From the NCBI RefSeq assembly GCF_900104025.1, contig NZ_FNIQ01000002.1:1-64000 (forward strand): DNA of 64,000 nucleotides, given 5' to 3'. Below the pieces are notes generated by a model. That model saw only the letters and a list, made by a program, of their open reading frames with translations. It was not told where the DNA came from and made no database searches. Origin of the DNA: Geodermatophilus sp. DSM 45219 (GTDB taxonomy: Bacteria; Actinomycetota; Actinomycetes; Mycobacteriales; Geodermatophilaceae). The position numbers were made by a program, and so were the translations under genes. Of this stretch, positions 39,947 through 48,800 are shown one piece after another; position 1 is the first letter of the stretch; each line of letters starts with the position of its first letter.

Positions 39947-40247
39947 GGTGTTCCGGCTTCGAGCGCCTGGGGATGCCCGGGGCCACGAGCAGTCCGGCCG
40001 GCGGTTCGCCGTGGTGGTCCAGTCGGACCTGCTGCCGTTGTCCACCTGGCTGGTCGCCCCGACGTCGACGTCGGCGCGGGCGGCGACCTTCCGGCCGGAG
40101 GTGGAGATCGACGGTCAGGTGACGCTGGTCCTCGCCGAGCAGACCGCTGCGGTCGATCCGCAACGGCTGGGGGCGAGCGCTGGCCGTCTCAGCTCCACGG
40201 AGATGCGCCGAGTAGAGGCGGCGCTGCGACTGGTGCTCAGCCTCTGA
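39936..40247 (+). CDS. MazF/PemK-type endoribonuclease toxin
   Basis: A 103-residue PemK/MazF-fold protein: R-G-E-V-F-R-L, then G-R-R-F-A-V-V-V-Q-S-D, S-T-W-L-V-A-P-T-S-T-S, V-T-L-V-L-A-E-Q-T-A-A-V-D, and the closing L-S-S-T-E-M-R-R-V-E-A-A-L. Family members cut mRNA at short sequences to stop growth; the target here is unknown. It starts with GTG inside the antitoxin gene. Confidence 0.88.
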   Translation: MRGEVFRLRAPGDARGHEQSGRRFAVVVQSDLLPLSTWLVAPTSTSARAATFRPEVEIDGQVTLVLAEQTAAVDPQRLGASAGRLSSTEMRRVEAALRLVLSL

Positions 40248-40818
40248 GAGGCGAGTCGGCGCTGAGGGTTGCAGACCCTCGTCCGCCGGGTCCGCAGCCC
40301 TCACGACGCTCCAGCACGGAAGATCCCCGCCGGTCCCGGAGGACGACGGGGAGGAACGACGTCAGGATGACACCCCCGACGCCTGCGGCTCGGTGGCTGC
40401 TCAGTGGTGAGGGAGCACCAACGACAGCAACACTCACCCCCGGAGCGCTTGGTCGAGCCGGTCGGCCGCCTCGACGGCAGCGGTCGACGGCGGGAGCGGC
40501 GAGCGCCGGATCGAGGCCGGTCCCGGCCTGCTCGAGGTGTGGTCCACGGGATTCCCACGGGCTGTCGGCGCTGACGTTCCACCGCACGATCGAACATCCG
40601 GCGGCAGCACCACGCCGGCGCGACGCCCTGCGGGCCGAGCCGTTGTCAGGCGTGTCCCCTCCGGCGGCCTGGTCTGGCGCCTTGGCAGATTGTCCTGACA
40701 TACTCGCGTTACTTGCATCACTCATCCGAGACCACTCAACGTCCTGCCTGCCCCGTGCGCATCGGTGACGTCAGGGCCCGACGCGGTCTCGGGTGGTCGG
40801 ATCACCGGAAGGACATCC
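40248..40818. other. gene-poor stretch with island repeat copy D
   Basis: 571 bases in which no reading frame has protein-like composition. Copy D of the island repeat lies at 40424-40476. From about 40676 to 40740 the DNA becomes clearly more AT-rich (TTGGCAGATTGTCCTGACAT and following), probably holding the promoter of the isomerase gene. Exact -35/-10 boxes could not be fixed. Confidence 0.6.
40424..40476 (+). repeat. island repeat, copy D (partial)
   Basis: ACAGCAACACTCACCCCCGG and the following GAGCGCTTGGTCGAGCCGGT align with about 52262-52311 in copy B (roughly 80% identical by eye). It lacks the tRNA part. Confidence 0.6.
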
Positions 40819-41784
40819 ATGAGGATCGGGTTGATCACGGACTCGGTCGGTCACCTCTCGCTCGAAGGTGCGCTCGACCTGGCGAAGCACCATGGGCTCA
40901 GCTCCGTCGAGATCGCCACGGGGAACTGGTCCGAAGCCCCGCACGCCGACCTGCCCGCGCTCGTCTCCTCCGCGGACGCCCGGGCCGAGTTCGCGGAGAA
41001 GATCTCCTCCCGCGGCCTCGTCCTCAGTGCGCTGTGCGCCAACGGCAACCAGCTGCACCCGACCGAGGGAGCGCGGCACGACCAGGTGGTGCGCGACACC
41101 ATCGAGGTGGCCAGCCACCTGGGGGTGCCCACGGTGGTCCTGATGTCCGGCCTGCCGGGCGCTCGCGGTGACTCGACACCGAACTGGATCACCACGTCAT
41201 GGCCGCCGGAGACCCTCGCGGTGCTCGACTACCAGTGGAACGAGGTGGCGATCCCCTACTGGAAGGAGCTCGCCGCGCTGGCGCGGGACAAGGGGGTCCG
41301 CCTGGCCATCGAGGCATGCGGAAGCCAGCTGGTGTACAGCGTGTCGAGCATGTTCCGCCTCCTCGACGCGGTCGGCGACGACGTCGTCGGCGCCAACCTG
41401 GACCCGTCCCACCTGATGTGGATGGGAGCAGACATCCCCACCGTGATCCGCGCCCTGGGACCGGCCATCTACCACGTCCATGCCAAGGACATCCGGGTGA
41501 ACAGGTTCCAGGCGGACCGCGACGGCCTGCTCGACACGCTGCCCATCGAGCGGGCCGGCGACCGCGCCTGGAACTACGTCACCCTGGGACTCGGGCAGCC
41601 GGCCGGGGCGGCCTTCTGGGCCGACTTCGTCTACGCCCTGCGTTCGGTGGGGTACGACGGAACGCTCAACATCGAGCACGAGGACACCCTGGTCAACTCC
41701 GTCGAGGGCGTCGGCCGCGCCGCCGACCTGCTCAAGCAGCTCGTCCTGGTCGAGCCCCCGGACTGGAAGCCGGCCAACATCTGA
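40819..41784 (+). CDS. sugar phosphate isomerase/epimerase family protein (TIM barrel)
   Basis: A 321-residue protein of the xylose isomerase-like TIM barrel superfamily (AP endonuclease 2 family). It starts M-R-I-G-L-I-T-D-S-V-G, with L-S-S-V-E-I-A-T-G-N-W, S-A-L-C-A-N-G-N, the metal Glu in L-A-I-E-A-C-G, N-L-D-P-S-H-L-M-W, H-V-H-A-K-D-I-R, and the final Glu in L-N-I-E-H-E-D. These fit a divalent-metal isomerase or epimerase on a sugar or inositol derivative. GGAAGGA lies 5 bases before the ATG. It is the only metabolic gene of the island, with no transporter or dehydrogenase beside it. Confidence 0.85.
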   Translation: MRIGLITDSVGHLSLEGALDLAKHHGLSSVEIATGNWSEAPHADLPALVSSADARAEFAEKISSRGLVLSALCANGNQLHPTEGARHDQVVRDTIEVASHLGVPTVVLMSGLPGARGDSTPNWITTSWPPETLAVLDYQWNEVAIPYWKELAALARDKGVRLAIEACGSQLVYSVSSMFRLLDAVGDDVVGANLDPSHLMWMGADIPTVIRALGPAIYHVHAKDIRVNRFQADRDGLLDTLPIERAGDRAWNYVTLGLGQPAGAAFWADFVYALRSVGYDGTLNIEHEDTLVNSVEGVGRAADLLKQLVLVEPPDWKPANI

Positions 41785-42180
41785 TCGTGGTCGGTGGTGG
41801 GTCCTGGTCGGCGTCCTCGCGCCGAGCCTCGGCGCGGGCGTGCGTGTCGGGGAGGCAGGGTGCCGCCGCGCAACGGCTCCACGGGTCCAGCTGACCTCCA
41901 GCCGAGAGGCGGTGTGGTGGCGGCGCCCGGTTTGGCAGTGGTCGCGGGGCCGGCGCGGCGGCGGAGGGCAGCGAGGACGTCCCCGCGCAGCGCCAAGTAG
42001 CCGGTCGGGACAGCGGATGGCTCGGTGGGACGGCTGCGGGGTAGCCGTACGCGGCTGACGCCGGACGAGCTGGCGGGCACCTCCTCGCCAGGTGATCTAC
42101 GTCACCCGATCGCCATCGCCGACGAGGCACGGCTCACCGAGGTCAGCTTGGAGCTCGAGAGCCTGGCGGCGTCGGGGGCG

Positions 42181-42235
42181 CCCCGCCTCTCGAGTGATCA
42201 CAGCAACGCAGCCGCGGTACAGCAACGGCCGCCCT
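42181..42235 (+). repeat. island repeat, copy C (partial)
   Basis: CCCCGCCTCTCGAGTGATCA and the following CAGCAACG and TACAGCAACGG elements align with 39443-39499 downstream of the tRNA, with a short deletion. It holds the right arm of the tRNA terminator but no tRNA sequence. Confidence 0.6.
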
Positions 42236-42529
42236 CGCAGCGCCCTGATCAGCCGCCTCTGCTTGCATGCGCTGCACGACGTCGCTCCAGCCCCGACCGC
42301 GAGGGCTGTCCCGGCCCCGCGGTCGAACGACTCGGGTGTCCGGGTGACTCCCTCCTCGTCGACCCAAGCTCCCGAACTCCGACGCCCGGGCGCCGCGCAC
42401 GCACCTGCGGGCCGTCGCAGCCCAGGCTCCTATCAGGCATCAATCGCCCAGGGCATCGGCAGGCGTCACCGGCGGGCAATCAATGCGAAGGCCACTGAAC
42501 TTCGCGACGGGCAAGCAAGACGTCGAGCA

Positions 42530-42548
42530 CCCCGCCGCGGTGGCGGGG
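42530..42548. terminator. short GC hairpin
   Basis: CCCCGCC (42530-42536) pairs with GGCGGGG (42542-42548) around GCGGT. It has the form of an actinobacterial terminator, but no gene clearly ends next to it; it may mark the end of a decayed gene. Confidence 0.4.
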
Positions 42549-42866
42549 CCTCGTTGGTACCGCAGGTGCAAGACGTGTGACGTTTGGTGATCTTGATGTG
42601 ACCGGACCGGGATCGGCCGATGGCGCAGTTGGATGCGGATGGTGCGCAGCACGAACTGCGTCGGCTCGGACCTTGACTGCGCCGACCTCGAGGTCGACGG
42701 CGCGGAATCGAGCAGGACCGTGGGCTGACCAGCCCGTACACCGCCCAAGGGTCGTTCATAACGCGTTGATCACTTTGCGTTGCACGTAGTCCCAGCCACG
42801 CCGCTGGTCCAGCACCAGCTGCTTCACTCCTCGCGCTCGTTTCGTCGCGGACAGTGTGGAGTGGTC

Positions 42867-45800
42867 GTGGCTGGTCGGGGTCGGATTGCGCGGTGGTGGC
42901 GTCGGGCCGGTCGGCCGCAGACGGTGGCGCTGGCCGCCGCGCTGATGACGGCCACGGTCTTGGCCTCTGATCTCCCGGCCATCGCCGCGCCGCCGCCGGT
43001 CCCCGTGGCGGACGAGTCGCGGAGCGGAGACGAAGCAGGCCTGACGGCTCCGGATGCGGTTTCCGCCCGCACGATCGCCCGTTCCACCGGTCAGGCGGTC
43101 GAGGTCGTCGGTGAGCGCACCGAGACCTCCTCCACGTGGGTGCGGCCCGACGGTACGTTCACCCGCAGTGAGTTCGCCGCCCCCGTGTGGGTGCAGACGG
43201 GGGCGGACGCGACGGAACCGGGGTCATGGGCACCGGTCGACCTCCGCCTCGAGGTCGGCGCGGACGGCGCCGTCCGTCCCATGTCGCACCCGCGGGACGT
43301 GCGGCTCAGTGGCGGCGGCGAGGGCGAGGTCGCCCGCATGGACCTGCCCGGCGGCTCGGTGGCCTTCCGAGGAGTCGACCGGTTGCCGAAGCCCCGTCTG
43401 GAGGGTTCCCGGGCGGTCTACGCAGACGTTCGTCCGGGCGTCGACCTGGTCGTGGAGGTCAACCGCACCGGCTTCGAACAGTTCTGGGTGATCCGTGACC
43501 GGCCGGGCCGCGGTCGGGTGCCCCTGGAACTGGACCTGCCCATGGAGCTGGTGACGGAGGGCGTGGACACCGCCGTCCGGACGGACGGTCAGGTCGACGT
43601 GGTCGATGCGGCAGGTACGACGCTCGCGACGCTGCCGAAGCCCAACATGTGGGACGCCTCGGTCGACGCCGACCTTGCCCGACCGATCGCCGCACCCGCT
43701 CCCGGCCTCGCCGGTATGGCCGCCGGCCAGCCGCCGGCGGTTCCTGCCGCCGTCGAGGGCGGCGTACAGCCGGTGCCGGCCTCCCACGAGCCCTACATCG
43801 CTGAGCAGGCGAGTCCCGGGCACGCGCCGGTGACGACCACGCAACCCTCGTCGGCCACGGGTTCGCCATCCGGTGACGAGCCGTCGGTGCGGACGGGCCC
43901 GGCGACGCCCGGCACGGGCCGGCCGGAGGCGCGGCCGGTCGACGTGCGGGTCGACAAGCCAGGGCGTGGGCGGACGGCGTTCACCTTCAGCCCGGGGCGG
44001 GCGTTCCTGGACTCGCCGTCGACCCGGTATCCCGTCGTGGTCGACCCCTACGTGAACGCTTGGACGCACTTCGACACCTACGTGCAGTCGAACGTCGTCA
44101 ACACCGACTACTCCGGCTCCGGCGAGCTGCGCCTCGGCACCTATGACGGTGGGGCCACCGTGGCGCGCAGCTTCCTGACGATGAACCTCGACGGGCTGCA
44201 GGACAAGACGATCATCACCAGCCGCCTGGCTCTCTGGAACTGGCACTCGTGGTCGTGCGAGCGCGCCGATTGGGAGGTCTGGTGGACCAATGAGGCGTCG
44301 CCGGCCACCCGCTGGGGCTCACAGCCCGGCTGGCACCGGCGGATCGGCGTCTCTGCTGACACCCAGGGATACGGCAGCGGGGCCTGCGGGGACGGCTGGG
44401 TGTGGGCCGACATCACCGAGGCGACCCAGTGGCAGTCCAGCCGTGGAGTCACCCGGTGGGGCCTGGGCCTGAAGGCGCTCAACGAAGGTGACAACAGGAG
44501 CTGGAAGAAGTTCGACTCGGCCAACGCCGGCATCCCGCCGCGTCTGGACGTCACCTACCGCAACCGCCCCCACACAGCCGGCGACCTGCAGATCTCCCAC
44601 TCCGGCTTCGACGCTGCGGGACGGTTGGTCAGCAACCCCCGTCCCGAGCTGAGCTTCGTCGCTGCTCACCCCGACGGTGCCGACGTCGATGCGGTCTTCT
44701 ACGTGTACGAGGGAAGCCGCCTGGCCTTCCAGCAGGCGGTGCGCGTCCGATCCGGGGAACGAGCGCGGCTCGTGGTGCCGGACGGTGTGCTCAAGCAGGG
44801 GCGCGCCTACAAGTTCCGCGCCGCCGTCTACGACGACTACACGTTCGGCCCGGACGGCTGGAACCGCATCACACCGGCCCACGCGCCGAACAAGGCGCTC
44901 GACGTCCCCGGCTGTGGCGTCGAGGCAGGCCTGCAGATGCACCAGTGGGACTGGAACGGCGGGAACTGCCAGCGGTTCGGCATCCTCATGCCGCGCGACG
45001 GTGCCGGTCACCACGCCTTCCTGGCGCGCAGCGGTGCCGGTGCGCTGGACCAGGCCGGCTGCGCCACCACCATGGGAACGCGCATCATCACCTGGTACCC
45101 ACACCTCGCGAGCTGTCAGCAGTTCTTCCTGCAACCCACGCGCGGGGACGCCGCAGGCCAGTACCGGCTGCTGGCCCGCAACTCCGGGCTCGCCATGGAC
45201 ATCAACGGCGCGAGCGTGGACAACGGTGCGATCGTCCATCTCTGGGGCGTCAACGGGTGCCTGTGCCAGGAGTTCCGCATCGACCCCGCCGGCGACAACG
45301 GCTGGGAGTCGCGGATCGAGTTCCGCACCGACTTCACCGCCCCGGGGGCTCCCTTCGTCTCCTCGTCCAACTACCCGAACAACGAGACCTGGAACGGTGG
45401 CGCCGGCACCGCCGGCTCTTTCACCGTGCGCCCGGCCACCGGCAACACCGACGTCGCCGGTTACGAGTGGGGGCTGGACAGCCCCGCGGCGGCGACCAAC
45501 TTCGTCGCTGGCGGTGGTCAGGTCACCTTCAGCGTGCCGATCCCGACGAACGGCCGGCACACCCTGCAGGTGGTGGCCCGCGACCATGCGGGCAACCGCT
45601 CCCCACCGGTGAGCTACAGCTTCAACGTCGGGCGCGGCGGGATCACCCAGCCGGCCGTCGGGCACCACGCGGTCCGCCGGGTGCGGGTCACCGTGGACGG
45701 CGACCCGTCCTGGACCCAGGTACGGCTCGACTACCGCCGCGGCGAGGGCGCCACCGAGTTCCCCGTGCCCATCGGCCACCTCACCCGGCCGGACGGCACC

Positions 45801-48800
45801 GGGTTGACCAGTACCACCGGGTTCCTGCCCCTGGCCGACGTCCGCGAGGCGGCGATCTGGGACGCCGGCACGACCTTGGGCTTCGTCGGTGGGCCGGTGC
45901 AGCTGCGGGCCACCCTCCGCGACGCCTCCGGCGTCACGTACCAGACGCCGTGGATCGGCTTCACCCTCGACCGGGACGCCGACGGCGCCGCCACCACCGA
46001 CATCGGTCCCGGAACGGTCAACGTGCTCACCGGCGACCACGTGCTGTCCAGTACCGACGCCGAGGAGCCCGGGCTGTCGGTCAGCCGCACCACGTCCTCT
46101 CGGGACCCCGACAGCGGCCTGCAGCCCCAGCGCGAGCAGTTCACCGCCAACCAGGCCGCGATCGGCACGGACACCGCAGGCTTCGCACCCAACTCCGTGA
46201 CGGTCACCCGCGTCGCCGACCGGGGCCACTCGCCGGGCGGTGCGCTCCAGGTCGTCCCGGCCGGCACCGGTAGCACCTCGGACACCTTCGTGGCGGTGGG
46301 GGAGGGCAGCGGGCTGCAGGCCGGCCTGCAGCCGGGCAGGCGGTACCGCGTCTCCGGGTGGGTCTTCGTCCCCGGGGCCACGGGGCTGTCACCGGCCGAT
46401 CCCGACGACGGGCTGCGCATCGTGGTCGCCGCCCGCCGCGCCGACGGGACCTGGACCCACGCCCGGTCGGACAAGGCCGGCACGACCGACGCCTGGCAGC
46501 AGCTGTCGGTCGACGTCACCCTGCCTGCCGACGCCACGGCCGCCGGGGTGCGGCTGTACTCCGGCTTCGCCACCGGCAGCAACGCGCCGGTCCTCTTCGA
46601 CGACCTCTCGCTGCGCCAGCTGTGGGCCCCCTTCGGCGAGGCCTGGAACACCGGCGTCACCGCCGAGGCCGCCGGCACCGACTACACCCGCATCTCCCTC
46701 GTCGAGACCGAGGTGGCCCAGGTCGACCTGGCCGGCGGCGGGCGAATCTGGTTCACCAAGGGCCCGAACGGCTGGTGGCCCGAGCTCGGCGCCGAGGGCC
46801 TCACGCTGACCGTCAACGCCGCCGAGGACTCCTTCACCCTCACCGAGCTCGACGGCACCGCCACGGTCTTCCGCCGCACCAGCCCGGGTGTCGGTGACTG
46901 GCTGGTCGACGCCACGACCCCGCCGGTGGCCTCGGCCACGACCCGGTACGTGTACGAGACGACGCCGCAGGGCGTCACCCGGATCACCCGCGCGGTCGCG
47001 CCGACCCAGCCGGGCATCGACGCCTCGGCCTGCGCCACGGCGGCCACCCCGCCGGTGGGCTGCGTGGTCCTCGAGTACGACTACGCGCCCGCGAACACCG
47101 CACGTCCCTCCGGACTGGGCGACTTCCCCGAGCAGGTCCGGCAGGTGCGGATGTGGACCACCGACCCGGCCACCCGGACGCCGTCGGCCGAGGCGGTCGC
47201 CCGCTACCTGTACGACAACAGCGGCCGTCTCCGAGAGGTCTGGGACCCGCGCATCGAGGCCACGGGCGCGCCGGCACTGAAGACCAGGTACGAGTACGAC
47301 GCCCAGGGGCGGGTCACCAAGCTGACGCCGCCCGGCGAGCTGCCCTGGTCGTTCACCTACGGCCAGGCCGGCGACACCGTCACCGGCAGCGGCGACTGGA
47401 TCGACCCGAACCCCGGCCGGCTGCTCGCGGTGTCGCGGCCCAGCCTGGTGGAGGGCACCCGGGACCAGGTCGGCCCCGACATCCGCACGAGCGTCGTCTA
47501 CGACGTCCCGACCACGCGGGCTGCCGGCGGCCCCTACGACCTGGACGCCCCCGCCATCGCGACCTGGGGGCAGACGGAGGCGCCCACGGACGCCACCGCC
47601 GTCTTCGGTCCCGAGACCGTGCCCAGCGTGTCGACGGCGACCGCCAGCAGCCCCGGCTCCGGTGGCTATTCAGCGGCGACCGTCCACTACCTCAACGCGG
47701 CCGGTCGGGCGGTCAACACCGCCTCCCCGGCCGGACCGGACGCACCGGTCGAGGGTTTCATCGACACCGCCGCCTACGACCGGTTCGGCAACGTCGTCCG
47801 CACGCTCGAGGCCACCAACCGGCTGCTCGCCCTGCGCCGGCTCCCGGACGCGGCGCTCACCCTCGGTCGTCTCGGTCTCGCCGGAGTCAGCAGCGCCGGC
47901 GCGGCCTCGGCGCTGAGCTCGGTGACGACCTACAGCCCCGACGGTCTCGACGTCCTCACCAGCACCGGGCCCACGCAGCTGTTGGCGATCGGCAACGACG
48001 TGGCCAGCACCCAGCCCGTCCGTGACTACACCGAGTACCGCTACGACGAGGGCAAGCCCGACGGGCTGACCTACCACCTGGTCACCACCGAGACCGAAGG
48101 GGTGAAGAAGGCCGACGGCACGCTGGCCGACGTCGACGTCACCACCAACGGCTACAGCCCGCCGACCGTCTGCCCCGGCAGCGGCAGCGGCTGGCGCCAG
48201 GGCGGACAGCCCACCACGGTCACCGTCGACGCCGCCGGCAAGAAGATCACCACGACGGTCTGCTACGACGACCAGGGCCGGGCGGTGCAGTCCCGCCGTG
48301 CCGGTGCCGGCGGCACGGACGCCGGCACGGTCCGGACGGTCTTCTGGACCGCGGGCGCCAATCCCGACGACACCGAGTGCGGCGGCCGACCCGAGTGGGC
48401 CGGGCTGCCCTGCGTGACCCGCGCGGCCGGCCCGGCCACCGGCGCGGACACCACCCGGATGGCCGCCGAGCTGCCGGTCAAGCGGATCCGGGCCTACTCC
48501 CGCTACGGCAGCGCCGAGCGGGTGGAGGAGTCCGCGACCGGCCCGGTGGCCGGTGCCACGGCCACGCAGACCCGCACCACGGTCACCACCTACGACCGGG
48601 CCGACCGGGTCACCTCCGTGGCCATCGCCACCGCCGGGCCCGGGATGGTGCCGGTCGCAACCACCCGGCACACCTACGACCCGGTCAGCGGTGACGTCAC
48701 CCGCATCGCCAAGATCGACGCCAGCGGTGCCGAGAGCGCGGCCGTGGTGAAGACCTTCGACGCGCTCGGGCGGATGACCCGGTACGACGACGGCGCCGGC

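Larger units (their letters stand above)
41785..42866. other. long gene-poor stretch with island repeat copy C and a hairpin
   Basis: About 1.08 kb between the isomerase and the RHS gene. Several frames are open only because the DNA is GC-rich; none shows a domain or plausible composition. Seen here are copy C (42181-42235), a hairpin at 42530-42548, and an AT-richer stretch before 42800 that should contain the RHS promoter. Confidence 0.6.

Noticed and set aside
41500-42580. Several frames of 60-230 codons between the isomerase and the RHS gene
   Set aside because: No domain, no ribosome binding site, biased composition, and they cross repeat copy C; treated as non-coding or decayed DNA.
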